Shown here piece by piece: positions 1 through 7,473 of a DNA stretch of 32,338 nucleotides (positions are counted from its first letter, which is position 1; the number at the start of each line of letters is the position of its first letter). The position numbers and the translations under genes were made by a program. Source of the stretch: JACQNR01 sp964533045. GTDB lineage: Bacteria > Acidobacteriota > Terriglobia > UBA7540. Below the pieces are notes generated by a model, which ran no database searches, was not told the DNA's origin, and saw only the letters and a program-made list of their open reading frames with translations. The stretch is from assembly GCA_964533045.1 (NCBI GenBank), contig CAZHKT010000023.1, forward strand, positions 1 to 32,338, written 5' to 3'.

Positions 1-336
1 ATGGAATGGAAGAAGGTCAACTTCATGTCGCAGCACCTGGGCGATGAGTTTGACGCGCTGATCATCAGCGTGACCAAGAACGGATTCTTCGTCGAGCTGA
101 CCGACTGGTTCGTGGAGGGCTTTGTGCCGGCGGAGAGTTTTGAGGACGACCGCTACGTCTATCGCGACCGGCAGCGGGCGCTGGTCGGGCAGGAAACCAA
201 GCGGGCGTTTGGCCTCGGCGCGCGCGTGCGCGTGCGGCTCGACCGCGTGGACCGGTTGAGTAATAAGCTACAGTTCGCGGTGGCTCCAGCGCGGCGTTCA
301 GACACCTCGGCTCCAGTTTGTTGCGGCGTTCTCTGA
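1..336 (+). CDS. rnr: Ribonuclease R, C-terminal S1 domain (5' truncated)
   Basis: The window opens inside this gene, and only about 111 C-terminal residues are present. They form an S1 RNA-binding domain of the type ending RNase R/RNB-family 3'-5' exoribonucleases: EWKKVNFM, then GDEFDALIISVTKNGFFVEL, WFVEGFVPAESF, the paired tyrosines of DDRYVYRD, and FGLGARVRVRLDRVDRL. RNase R degrades structured RNA in the cytoplasm; the catalytic RNB domain would lie upstream of base 1. The tail after the S1 fold (about 20 residues) is short and lacks the long basic extension of enterobacterial RNase R. The ATG at base 1 is the window edge and should not be read as a start. The gene converges on the minus-strand GH127 gene, with a 10-bp hairpin between them. 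Another S1 protein is possible, but the EWKK...FVEGFVP pattern favours RNase R. Confidence 0.85.
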   Translation: MEWKKVNFMSQHLGDEFDALIISVTKNGFFVELTDWFVEGFVPAESFEDDRYVYRDRQRALVGQETKRAFGLGARVRVRLDRVDRLSNKLQFAVAPARRSDTSAPVCCGVL

Positions 337-361
337 CCGCCGCCCTGAGGGAGTTCCCAGA

Positions 362-385
362 AGCGGCGGTGTCCCCACCGCCGCT
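362..385. repeat. Perfect 10-bp palindromic hairpin, GCGGCGGTG family
   Basis: AGCGGCGGTG, a TCCC loop, then CACCGCCGCT form a perfect 10-bp stem in the 64-nt gap between two convergent genes, followed by ACAGTA. No T-run follows, so it is not a classic intrinsic terminator, though it could still help stop transcripts from both sides. The same words recur in other gaps of this window (7840-7899, 13552-13597, 13976-13996). Confidence 0.7.
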
Positions 386-400
386 ACAGTAACGCCTCTG

Positions 401-2407
401 CTACTTTCCCGCCCGCGTGTAAGGAATCCAGACCTGCATGGGAGCCGGCTCGCGATTTGCCCAGGCATAGTAAGGGATAAACGTCAATTCGACCGGCCGT
501 CCTTGGTCTTTTCTTGCGGCGAGTTCCAGGGCGCGATAGAGCGGCTCCTCGCTGAGCGACTTGGATCTGGCCAGGCCGGTGTGCTTCAGCACGACAATGC
601 CGCCCAATTTATCCGGCTGATATTCACTCTGGAATCCGCGCTCCGACGCCGCGCCGACAGGAAGCATCGCGTTGAAGATGGAATCCTGGAGCGGGTAATC
701 GTGCTGCTCGAGGCAATAGACGAGCGGGCCGCGCTCGATGGCGACGCGCCCTGTGTTCTCGCGCACCAGTTCGTTGGATTGAATCAGGCGCGGCGACATC
801 GGCAGCGAGAGTTGAACCTTGTCGCCCGCCTGCCAGGTTCGCTTGAGGGCGAGGTATTCGCCGGCCTTCACCGCCTCCGTCGTGGGCGTGCCGTTCACCC
901 TCACCCGCGTCCCCGCGGCCCAGGCCGGAATCCGCACAAACAGGGTGAAATCCGACGCCGTGGCCGGGGTCAGCGTGAGAGCGACCTCGCCTTCCCACGG
1001 GTACTTTGTGGCCTGCACGACTTCCAGCGGGGTTCCGTTCTCCAGACTCCACTTCAGCGTCGAGTTGTGGAACAGGTGAACGTAGAGCCCCTCGGCGCTG
1101 GTGCTGTAAAGATATCCGGGCAGTGACGCGAGCGTGCGCTGAAGATTGGGCGGGCAGCAAGTGGTGTCGTACCAGGGGTTGCGGATCTTCTCGCCCGAGG
1201 ATTCGAGCGGATTGCGGTAGCAATATAGCGTTCCATCGAGCGACATGCCGGAGTTGATGCCGTTGTAGAGGGCGCGCTCGATGATGTCCATGAAGCGCGC
1301 CTCGCCGGTGGCCGCCAGCATGCGCCAGTTCCACATCATGTTGGCGATGGCGGCGCAGCTTTCGGTGTAAGCCTGGGAATTGGGCAACTCGTAGGGCTCG
1401 CCAAAGGCTTCGCCCGCGGCGCGCGAACCGACGCCGCCCGTGATGTAGAGTTTATGCCGGGCCATGTCCTGCCAGAGGAGGCTGAGCGTCTTCCAGTAGA
1501 CGGGGTCGCCGGTTTCCAGGTAGTAGTCCGTGGCGCCGCTGGCCGCGTACATGGCGCGCACCGCGTGGCCCTCGAACTGCGTGCGTGAGGTGAAGGGCGT
1601 CCCGCTGAACATGTAAACGGTCATGCGGTCGGAGAGCTTCAGCCGCTCTTTTTCCACGCCGCTCAGCAGGTATCCGGCAAAGTCGAGATACTGGCGCTCG
1701 CCCGTGGTGCGGTAGAGCTCCACCAGCGCCATTTCGAGTTCGGGATGTCCGGTCAGGGCGGGGCGCTTCGCGGGGCCGAAATTCTCGACCAGGTAGTTCG
1801 CGAATTTGATGCCGCCGTCCAGCAGCTTGCGATTCCCGGTGGCGCGGTAATAAGCAATGCCGGCCTGCAACATATGGCCCAGACAGTAGAGTTCGTGGCC
1901 ACGTTCCTGCTCGGTGAAGCGCTTCGACTCGCGCTCGCCGACGTAGTACGTGTTCAGGTAGCCGCTGGGCTCCTGCGCCGCCAGCACCTCGTCAATCAGG
2001 CTGTCGAGCGTCGCCCGCAGCCTGGGGCTGTCGCCCGATTGCAGCACGAAGGCGACCGCCTCCATCCATTTGTAGAGGTCGGAGTCGGTGTAGAGCGGGC
2101 CCCGGCGTTCCACTTGTTTGCGGCCGCTGAGGCGGCGGAAATTATCCACAATGCCGTGCTGCTCCATCAGGTCGAGGAGCGTCGGGATGCTGCGTTCCAC
2201 GTTCACTTTCATGCGCGGCGTCCAGAAGCCGTCGCCCATCTTGACCGCTTCGACCGGCACTGAGTGGAGCGTGGCGTGGGGGCTCTTGGTGGTGTCGATC
2301 ACGCCGCGCGACTTGACGTCCGGTGCCTGCGCCAGCGCCGCGGGCAGCAGGATGGCAGCGCAGCAGAACAGCACGCCGGAGCGATGAATCGGAAAATGAT
2401 GCGTCAT
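401..2407 (-). CDS. Secreted GH127-family beta-L-arabinofuranosidase (DUF1680)
   Basis: A 668-residue exported glycoside hydrolase of the GH127/DUF1680 family, whose characterised member HypBA1 releases L-arabinofuranose from plant beta-arabinooligosaccharides. A signal peptide (residues 1-27, ending ALAQA) precedes an alpha/alpha barrel with PSGYLNTYY, HELYCLGH and GHAVRAMY segments and a C-terminal beta-sandwich. The zinc/thiolate site is intact: E349-x-C351 in YTESCA and C417-C418 in TTCCPPN, matching the Glu, Cys, Cys-Cys set of HypBA1, where the first Cys of the pair is the nucleophile. The start at 2407 is chosen over a longer frame because GAGGTG lies 6 nt upstream and the signal peptide begins there. 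No sugar-transport gene adjoins it; other carbohydrate-active genes lie at 17492-21750. Exact substrate specificity is not determined by sequence. Confidence 0.88.
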   Translation of the reverse strand: MTHHFPIHRSGVLFCCAAILLPAALAQAPDVKSRGVIDTTKSPHATLHSVPVEAVKMGDGFWTPRMKVNVERSIPTLLDLMEQHGIVDNFRRLSGRKQVERRGPLYTDSDLYKWMEAVAFVLQSGDSPRLRATLDSLIDEVLAAQEPSGYLNTYYVGERESKRFTEQERGHELYCLGHMLQAGIAYYRATGNRKLLDGGIKFANYLVENFGPAKRPALTGHPELEMALVELYRTTGERQYLDFAGYLLSGVEKERLKLSDRMTVYMFSGTPFTSRTQFEGHAVRAMYAASGATDYYLETGDPVYWKTLSLLWQDMARHKLYITGGVGSRAAGEAFGEPYELPNSQAYTESCAAIANMMWNWRMLAATGEARFMDIIERALYNGINSGMSLDGTLYCYRNPLESSGEKIRNPWYDTTCCPPNLQRTLASLPGYLYSTSAEGLYVHLFHNSTLKWSLENGTPLEVVQATKYPWEGEVALTLTPATASDFTLFVRIPAWAAGTRVRVNGTPTTEAVKAGEYLALKRTWQAGDKVQLSLPMSPRLIQSNELVRENTGRVAIERGPLVYCLEQHDYPLQDSIFNAMLPVGAASERGFQSEYQPDKLGGIVVLKHTGLARSKSLSEEPLYRALELAARKDQGRPVELTFIPYYAWANREPAPMQVWIPYTRAGK

Positions 2408-2524
2408 GAGAGCACCTCGTGGTTCAGAATCCGGGTGGCGAGGGAGGTTCCCGGCAGTGGCATCCAACAGTTCAGCTTACGCCCGCTCGAGCCGGCTTGT
2501 CGAGCGGCAATGGCGGGCCCGGAT

Positions 2525-3037
2525 CTAAGGCAGCAGGGGTCGCAGGGCCGCTTCAAACTCTTCATAGCTTGTCGCCCCTAGCCAGCTCGAGACCAGCTGG
2601 CCGCGGCGATCGTAGAGGAAACTGGCGGGAATGCCGCCGCCCCACTTCGGATTCACCGTGTCCACGAAGGCGCCGAAATCACGAAAACTGTGCCGGTAAC
2701 TCCCGAATCGGGCGTTCTGGGAGTGAAGGAACTCTTCCACTGCCCCTATTGATTCCGGCTCGTCCATGGAGATCGCGACCACTGAAAGCCCTTTCCCACG
2801 ATAGGTGTTATGCAGCCGGACGAGCGCGGGGAATTCCTCGCGGCAGGGTTCGCACCACGTCGCCCAGAAGTTGACGAGCAGAATGCGACGGTGGTGGCGG
2901 GCCTGGACGGCGCGCCAGCCGTCTTCGTTCAGGTCCGCGATACCGGCCGGCGGCGGCGGCTCGGCCGGCACGCGCGAGCAGGAGGCGCCCGCGAACACCA
3001 GCACCGCCAGAGCCATGAGCGCGGAAGATTTGCTCAT
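2525..3037 (-). CDS. TlpA/ResA-like thiol-disulfide lipoprotein
   Basis: A 170-residue thioredoxin-fold protein. The N-terminus is a lipoprotein signal ending AGASC (lipidated C20), so it is probably membrane-anchored and faces the periplasm. The fold follows: ILLVNFWATWCEPC with redox pair C62/C65, VVAISMDEP, and the cis-proline loop GGGIPASFLYDRRGQ. Family members reduce disulfides, for example in cytochrome c maturation. No cytochrome genes are nearby, so the client is unknown. It lies 12 nt downstream of a second thioredoxin-fold gene (3050-3664) on the same strand, so the two are almost certainly co-transcribed and may act as a relay. Proteins with this architecture are often annotated simply as TlpA family disulfide reductase. 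Confidence 0.85.
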   Translation of the reverse strand: MSKSSALMALAVLVFAGASCSRVPAEPPPPAGIADLNEDGWRAVQARHHRRILLVNFWATWCEPCREEFPALVRLHNTYRGKGLSVVAISMDEPESIGAVEEFLHSQNARFGSYRHSFRDFGAFVDTVNPKWGGGIPASFLYDRRGQLVSSWLGATSYEEFEAALRPLLP

Positions 3038-3049
3038 TCCAGAGTCCCG

Positions 3050-3664
3050 CTATCGTTTGATGGTGCAGCCGAAGGCTTTGGTCTCTGCGCGCGGCACCGC
3101 TCCACCGGCCAGGATGGCCTCAAGGGCGGGCCGCACCTCGGCGTCGGTGGCTTCACTGGCCTTGGTCGTCGGGCTGGCGCTGTTTCCCAGGGCGCCGTGA
3201 TAGCGAAGCGTCCAGTCGCCGTCGAGCAGAAAGACTTCTGGGGTCACCGTCGCGCCCAGGCGGTCGGCGAGGATGTTGCCTTCGTCCTTCAGGACCGGAA
3301 AGCCCAGTCCGTGGGTTTGGGCGTGAGCGGCCACTTCGGCGGCGGGCTCGGTCTTGTTGGAGTTGATGCCGATCACCGCCACGCCCTTACTCTCATAATC
3401 CTTTGCCAGGTTCGCCATGACTCCATTAAAGGCGTTCGAGTAGGGGCATTTGGTCGCAATGAAGATCACCGCGATGGCCTTCTTGCCCTTTAGTCCGTAA
3501 AGGGAAAGGTGGCTGCGTTCGCCTGCCACCGGCAAATGGAAATCCGCCATCTTCTCGCCCACCTTGATCTTGACCGCAGGCAGGTCGGCAGCCGAACATG
3601 CCGTCGAAATTCCCAGCAACGCCGCAACCAGTGCAGCGCGAAGTCGTTGGTCGGAACGGATCAT
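3050..3664 (-). CDS. Exported redoxin-domain protein with CPYS active site
   Basis: A 204-residue AhpC/TSA-redoxin family protein with an N-terminal export signal (hydrophobic residues 10-23, ending near ACSAA). The core includes FHLPVAGERSHLSL, AVIFIATKCPYSNAF, VAVIGINSN, FPVLKDEGNILADRLGATVTPEVFLLD and an LRYHGAL strand. The active-site motif is C73-P-Y-S76, so the usual second cysteine is replaced by serine. A separate C-terminal cysteine (C200 in FGCTIKR) could act as resolving residue; that is inference. The start is supported by AGGAGG 5 nt upstream, and a TATAAT box lies 45 nt upstream of the start. It is the first gene of a two-gene operon with the TlpA-like lipoprotein. Function is probably periplasmic redox or peroxide handling; the partner is unknown. 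Confidence 0.8.
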   Translation of the reverse strand: MIRSDQRLRAALVAALLGISTACSAADLPAVKIKVGEKMADFHLPVAGERSHLSLYGLKGKKAIAVIFIATKCPYSNAFNGVMANLAKDYESKGVAVIGINSNKTEPAAEVAAHAQTHGLGFPVLKDEGNILADRLGATVTPEVFLLDGDWTLRYHGALGNSASPTTKASEATDAEVRPALEAILAGGAVPRAETKAFGCTIKR

Positions 3665-3708
3665 GAGGTCCTCCTGATTGAGTTTCTTTTTCGATGGAGC
3701 CCAAGGGG

Positions 3709-3714
3709 ATTATA
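3709..3714 (-). promoter_or_regulatory. Probable -10 box of the two-gene redoxin operon
   Basis: TATAAT, preceded by TGC on the minus strand, lies 45 nt upstream of the start at 3664. No convincing -35 hexamer lies 16-18 nt further upstream. The same GC-TATAAT arrangement occurs at 9952-9957 and 26910-26915. Confidence 0.5.
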
Positions 3715-3786
3715 GCAGACCTTCACCGCCGGGGCCCGCGATCTGACTCGGCCAATCTGTCATTCCCAATTCCGGTCAAACCCGTG

Positions 3787-3792
3787 TAGAAT
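3787..3792 (+). promoter_or_regulatory. Possible -10 box upstream of ffh
   Basis: TAGAAT lies in the 288-nt gap between the redoxin operon and ffh, which would give ffh an untranslated leader of roughly 150 nt including the 63-nt double hairpin at 3871-3933. No good -35 box is visible. Nothing else recognisable is in this gap. Confidence 0.3.
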
Positions 3793-3870
3793 AGAATTTC
3801 CAGCAGCCTGTTCGTTGGGGGCTGTGCCAGGACGGACACCCGGCGGTGAAAACTGTCCGCGCGAGACGTC

Positions 3871-3933
3871 GCGGCGGGCTTCAGCCCGCCACAGGGGGTT
3901 TCGACAAGATGGCGACCTGAAGGTCGCCGCTAC
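3871..3933. repeat. Two-hairpin intergenic repeat, copy 1
   Basis: A 63-nt unit with two 7-bp stems: GGCGGGC-TTCA-GCCCGCC and GGCGACC-TGAA-GGTCGCC, ending CGCTAC. A second unit of identical length, differing only in the linker and one loop base, lies at 7371-7433. The two tetraloops (TTCA and TGAA) are reverse complements. It sits just upstream of ffh. Confidence 0.85.
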
Positions 3934-3952
3934 ACTGGACCGACACTGAACC

Positions 3953-5305
3953 ATGTTCGACGCACTACAAGATAAATTCCAGCGCGTTTTCAAGACCTTA
4001 CGCGGCCAGGCGACGCTCAGCGAAGCGCTCGTGGACGAGACCCTGCGCGACGTGCGTCTGGCCCTGCTTGAAGCCGACGTCAACGTCAAGGTCGTCAAGG
4101 ACATGCTCGAGCGGGTGCGGGTGCGCGCCCTGGGAGAAGAGGTCCGGCAGAGTTTCAGTCCGGCCCAGGAGGTTGTCCGCATCGTCCGCGATGAACTGAT
4201 CCAGATTCTGGGTGGCGACGCGGCATTGCTGACGTTTTCCAAGGAATTCCCCAGCGTCTTTCTGATCGTGGGGCTGCAAGGTTCCGGGAAGACCACCACC
4301 TCCGGCAAGCTGGCGAAGTGGCTCGCGACCAAGCGGCGCCGTCCGTTGCTGGTTTCCACCGACGTGTATCGCCCCGCGGCGCGCGAGCAGTTGGCCATCA
4401 TCGCCAAGGAAGTCGGCATTCCGTGCTTCGCCGGTGACGGTATCACGTCGCCGATTGAGCTGGCCCTGGCGGCGCGCAAGGATGCGGCCGACCGCGGCCA
4501 TGACGTGCTGATCGTGGACACCGCCGGCCGGTTGCACATTGACGAACAGATGATGCAGGAAGTCAGCGAACTGCGCACCCGGTTGCGCCCGAGCGAAGTG
4601 CTGCTGGTGGCCGACGCCATGATTGGGCAGGATGCCGTGCGCAGCGCGGGCGAATTCCACGAGCGGCTGGGAACCACCGGCGTCATCCTCACCAAGCTGG
4701 ATGGCGACGCGCGCGGCGGCGCGGCGCTCTCCATCCATTACGTCACCGGCCAGCCCATCAAGTTCATCGGCACGGGCGAAAAATACGACGCCCTCGACGT
4801 CTTCCATCCCGACCGCATTGTCGGCCGCATCCTGGGCATGGGCGATATGCTCTCGCTGATCGAGAAGGCCGAGCAGACGATGGATAAGCAGAAGGCGCTC
4901 GATATGCAGCGCAAGATCGTCACCGACACCTTTACGCTCGCCGACTTCCGCGACCAGCTCCGCCAGATGCGCAGCATGGGTCCCGTCAATCAAATGATGG
5001 GCATGCTGCCCAAAGTCGGCATCTTTAAAGACGCCGGCAAGATGAACGTGGATGAAAAGGAGCTGGTCCATATCGAGGCGATCATTGACTCGATGACGCC
5101 GCGCGAACGAGCCAATCACGAGATCATCAACGGCAAACGGCGCAAACGGATTGCGCGCGGCAGCGGCACCAGCGTGCAAATGGTCAATCAGGTTTTGAAG
5201 CAGTTCGTCCAGACCAGGAAGATGATGAAGACTTTGGGGAAAGGCCTCTTCGGCCGTCAGCTGGCCGGCCTGAAGATGGCGGCGGGGTCGAGCGGCCCCG
5301 CGTGA
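3953..5305 (+). CDS. ffh: Signal recognition particle protein Ffh (SRP54)
   Basis: A 450-residue SRP54 GTPase that with 4.5S RNA binds nascent signal sequences and delivers ribosomes to FtsY at the membrane. Domains in order are an N-terminal four-helix bundle (about 1-90), a G domain with P-loop GLQGSGKTTT (about 107-116), STDVYRPAAREQL, DTAGR (189-193) and TKLDGDARGG (from 247), and a methionine-rich M domain (about 300-440) with MRSMGPVNQMMGMLPK and the RNA-binding helix region RRKRIARGSGT. Length and motifs are normal for the family. The start matches the family N-terminus (MFDALQDKFQRVFKTLRG). It is followed by rpsP after a 79-nt gap holding two hairpins, a common ffh-rpsP-trmD-rplS order. 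4.5S RNA was not seen here. Confidence 0.97.
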   Translation: MFDALQDKFQRVFKTLRGQATLSEALVDETLRDVRLALLEADVNVKVVKDMLERVRVRALGEEVRQSFSPAQEVVRIVRDELIQILGGDAALLTFSKEFPSVFLIVGLQGSGKTTTSGKLAKWLATKRRRPLLVSTDVYRPAAREQLAIIAKEVGIPCFAGDGITSPIELALAARKDAADRGHDVLIVDTAGRLHIDEQMMQEVSELRTRLRPSEVLLVADAMIGQDAVRSAGEFHERLGTTGVILTKLDGDARGGAALSIHYVTGQPIKFIGTGEKYDALDVFHPDRIVGRILGMGDMLSLIEKAEQTMDKQKALDMQRKIVTDTFTLADFRDQLRQMRSMGPVNQMMGMLPKVGIFKDAGKMNVDEKELVHIEAIIDSMTPRERANHEIINGKRRKRIARGSGTSVQMVNQVLKQFVQTRKMMKTLGKGLFGRQLAGLKMAAGSSGPA

Positions 5306-5312
5306 ACGGCAG

Positions 5313-5367
5313 GGGCGGGTCTCGAACCCGCCCACCGGATTTGGCAAGGGCGGGTCCCAGACCCGCC
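5313..5367. repeat. Tandem pair of GGCGGGT hairpins between ffh and rpsP
   Basis: Two near-identical hairpins: GGGCGGGT-CTCGA-ACCCGCCC (5313-5333) and GGGCGGGT-CCCAG-ACCCGCC (5348-5367). Both have 7-8 bp stems and 5-nt loops. They resemble the other GC-rich intergenic hairpins in the window. There is no T-run, so simple termination is not indicated; they may adjust expression or RNA stability between ffh and the rpsP operon. Confidence 0.75.
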
Positions 5368-5384
5368 TCGACAAGGGGGATGCA

Positions 5385-5633
5385 TTGCTGAGAATTCGCA
5401 TGGCCCGTACGGGCGCCAAGAAACAAAGTTCGTATCGAATTGTGGTTATTGAGCGGGAGCGGGCGCGCGACGGCCGCTTCGTAGAAATCCTGGGGCATTA
5501 CAATCCCCGGCGGACTCCGCCCGAGTTGGTGCTGAACCGCGAGCGCCTCGACTACTGGGTGGGGAAGGGGGCGCAGCCCTCCGAAACGGTGCGCAGCTTC
5601 CTGAAAAAGACGCCCGCTCCAGCCCAGGCCTAG
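5385..5633 (+). CDS. rpsP: 30S ribosomal protein S16
   Basis: An 82-residue S16, a small-subunit assembly protein. The N-terminus reads MLRIRMARTGAKKQSSYRIVV and is followed by the family signature DGRFVEILGHYNP and the LDYWVGKGAQPSETVRSFLKK region. The start is a TTG at 5385, which reproduces the conserved M-x-x-IR-x-AR beginning of S16. AAGGGGGA lies 4 nt upstream, and the ATG overlapping it at 5380 is out of frame. It heads the operon rpsP-khpA-rimM-trmD-rplS. The C-terminus ends in a short proline/alanine tail. Confidence 0.96.
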   Translation: MLRIRMARTGAKKQSSYRIVVIERERARDGRFVEILGHYNPRRTPPELVLNRERLDYWVGKGAQPSETVRSFLKKTPAPAQA

Positions 5634-5717
5634 CCGGGCCTCTCGCCGCTCGATGACCCGTGGTGGTCTCGTTCACACTCTGACGCAAGCTCAAACGATC
5701 GGTGGAAGGGAGGTCAG

Positions 5718-5948
5718 ATGAAGGAGCTCATCGAAGCGATTGCGAAAGCGCTGGTGGATCACCCGGACGAGGTGCACGTCCGGGCCGTCGAGGGCGAACA
5801 GGTGACGGTGCTGGAGCTTCGCGTGCACCCGACCGACCTGGGCAAAGTGATCGGCAAGCAGGGCCGGACCGCCCGCTCCATTCGGACCATCCTGGGCGCC
5901 GCCGGCATGAAGCTGAAGAAGCGCTTCACCCTGGAGATTCTGGAGTGA
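5718..5948 (+). CDS. khpA: KH-domain RNA-binding protein KhpA
   Basis: A 76-residue single-KH-domain protein (YlqC/KhpA family). It starts MKELIEAIAKALVDHPDEV, and the RNA-binding GxxG loop is in KVIGKQGR. KhpA proteins bind RNA, often with KhpB/Jag, and affect cell division or sRNA networks in firmicutes; the role here is inferred only from family. GGGAGG lies 5 nt before the ATG. Its place between rpsP and rimM is typical. Its TGA overlaps a GTG that could begin rimM. Confidence 0.93.
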   Translation: MKELIEAIAKALVDHPDEVHVRAVEGEQVTVLELRVHPTDLGKVIGKQGRTARSIRTILGAAGMKLKKRFTLEILE

Positions 5949-5974
5949 GCGTGGCGAAGGTCCGAGGCGCGAGG

Positions 5975-6520
5975 ATGCCGGAAAACGCGGCCGCATTCGT
6001 GCAGGTGGCGCGCATCGCTCGCCCCCAGGGACGGCGCGGCGAAGTGGCGGCGGACATCCTGACCGATTTCCCCGAACGACTCGTGAATCGGGAGCAGGTT
6101 TTTCTGCGAGGCCCGTCGGGCGGGGTCGAGCCGGCGGAGGTGGAAGATGCCTGGTTCCACAAGGGCCGGATCATTTTCAAGCTGGCCGGAGTGGACTCAA
6201 TCGATCAGGCGGACCAATTGCGGGATGCGGAAGTCCTGATCCCGCAGTCCGAGCGAGCGCCGCTTGGCGATCATCAGTATTGGGTCGCGGACCTGCAAGG
6301 CTGCCGGGTGGTGATCGAGCGCGACGGCGCGATGATCGAGGTGGGCCGGGTGACCGGCGTGGACCCCGCCGGCGAGGCGGAACTCCTGCGGGTGGAATCG
6401 CCGCGAGGTGAAATCCTGATTCCCCTCGCCCAGGAAATCTGCACGCGGATTGATACCGAGGCGAAAGTCATCGTCATCAACCCGCCGGAAGATTTGCTGG
6501 ATTTAAATCGAAAGTTGTAA
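5975..6520 (+). CDS. rimM: Ribosome maturation factor RimM
   Basis: An 181-residue 16S rRNA processing factor that binds S19 and helps mature the 30S head. The N-terminal RimM domain starts FVQVARIARPQGRRGEVAAD and continues through LAGVDSIDQADQLRDAEVLI; the PRC-barrel region includes YWVADLQGCRV, GRVTGVDPAG, ILIPLAQEICTRID and the ending INPPEDLLDL. I chose the ATG at 5975 (CGAGG 7 nt upstream, 7 residues before the conserved segment). A GTG at 5945 overlaps the khpA stop, has GGAG 8 nt upstream, and would give a coupled start 10 residues longer. Either is reasonable. Confidence 0.94.
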   Translation: MPENAAAFVQVARIARPQGRRGEVAADILTDFPERLVNREQVFLRGPSGGVEPAEVEDAWFHKGRIIFKLAGVDSIDQADQLRDAEVLIPQSERAPLGDHQYWVADLQGCRVVIERDGAMIEVGRVTGVDPAGEAELLRVESPRGEILIPLAQEICTRIDTEAKVIVINPPEDLLDLNRKL

Positions 6521-6600
6521 CGGCACGATGTCCCGTGCCTGATCGGGCACCACGGGGTGATGCAGGGTTCGAGAATCCCGAAACCCCGATTCCAAATCCC

Positions 6601-7371
6601 GTGCGCTTTGACGTTATCACCATCTTCCCCGAGTTCTTCAACAGCGTCCTGGAGCACGGGGTGCTGAAGCGGGGACGCGCCGGCGGGCAGGTCGAGATTC
6701 GGATTCACGATTTGCGCGACTCCACGGATGACAAGCACCGCACCGTGGATGACCGGCCGTTCGGCGGCGGGCCGGGAATGGTTTTCAAGCCGGAGCCGCT
6801 GTTTCGCGCGGTAGAGGGAATCAGGGCTGCCGCGCCGGAGACCCCCTGCCGCATGATTCTGCTGACGCCGCAGGGTCGCCTGCTGACCCAGGTTGTGGTG
6901 GAGGAATTGAGCCGGGAGAAGCACGTGGTGCTCATCTGCAGCCGCTACGAGGGCGTGGACGAACGCGTGGCGGAGCACCTGGCGACCGACGAAATCTCCG
7001 TCGGGGATTACGTGCTGGCGGGCGGCGAACTGGCCGCCGCCGTGGTGATGGAAGCGGTGACGCGGCTGCTCCCGGGCGTGCTTGGCAATGAGGAATCTGC
7101 CGGGCAGGACTCGTTCGGAGCCGCGACGGGCAACATCCCAGGCATTCTGGACTGCCCGCACTATACCCGGCCGGCGGAGTTGCGCGGCTGGCGGGTTCCG
7201 GAGGTGCTTCTCTCCGGCAACCACGAGGAAATCCGGCGCTGGCGGCGACGCCAGGCGCTGGAAAAGACCTGGCGCCGAAGGCCGGACCTGCTGGAGCGTG
7301 CGGCGCTCAGTCAGGAAGACCAGGAATTGCTCGAAGAAATTCGGAACGCGGCGCCCGAAGCGGCCTCGTAG
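6601..7371 (+). CDS. trmD: tRNA (guanine-37-N1)-methyltransferase TrmD
   Basis: A 256-residue SPOUT methyltransferase that makes m1G37 in tRNA to prevent frameshifting. It begins VRFDVITIFPEFF and has DDRPFGGGPGMV, the SAM-binding trefoil-knot segments CSRYEGVDERV and EISVGDYVLAGGELAA, then LLPGVLGNEESAGQDSF and LDCPHYTRPAE. A GTG start at 6601 gives the normal length and the family N-terminus. The frame stays open upstream to an ATG at 6535, but that extension is a hairpin-rich, repeat-like stretch (GGCACG...CGTGCC, 6521-6575) and is unlikely to be translated. No strong ribosome-binding site is visible before the GTG, which may mean coupling to rimM. The last base of its stop codon is the first base of the 63-nt repeat. 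Confidence 0.95.
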   Translation: MRFDVITIFPEFFNSVLEHGVLKRGRAGGQVEIRIHDLRDSTDDKHRTVDDRPFGGGPGMVFKPEPLFRAVEGIRAAAPETPCRMILLTPQGRLLTQVVVEELSREKHVVLICSRYEGVDERVAEHLATDEISVGDYVLAGGELAAAVVMEAVTRLLPGVLGNEESAGQDSFGAATGNIPGILDCPHYTRPAELRGWRVPEVLLSGNHEEIRRWRRRQALEKTWRRRPDLLERAALSQEDQELLEEIRNAAPEAAS

Positions 7372-7433
7372 CGGCGGGCTTCAGCCCGCCACCGACGTTT
7401 TCACGAAGATGGCGACCTAAAGGTCGCCGCTAC
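7371..7433. repeat. Two-hairpin intergenic repeat, copy 2
   Basis: Same 63-nt unit as 3871-3933: GGCGGGC-TTCA-GCCCGCC and GGCGACC-TAAA-GGTCGCC, ending CGCTAC. Differences are confined to the linker and one loop base, so both stems are perfectly conserved. It fills the trmD-rplS gap. Confidence 0.85.
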
Positions 7434-7473
7434 CAGGCGCCGGAAACAATTTGAATTGAGGAGTCAACAAATC

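Noticed and set aside
5313..5367. tRNA-like sequence (TCTCGAACCCGCC resembles a T arm)
   Set aside because: Only a simple hairpin exists, repeated in tandem; there is no acceptor stem, D arm or anticodon arm.
6535..6600. 22-residue N-terminal extension of TrmD from ATG 6535
   Set aside because: The stretch is palindromic intergenic-like sequence, and the GTG at 6601 reproduces the family N-terminus and length.
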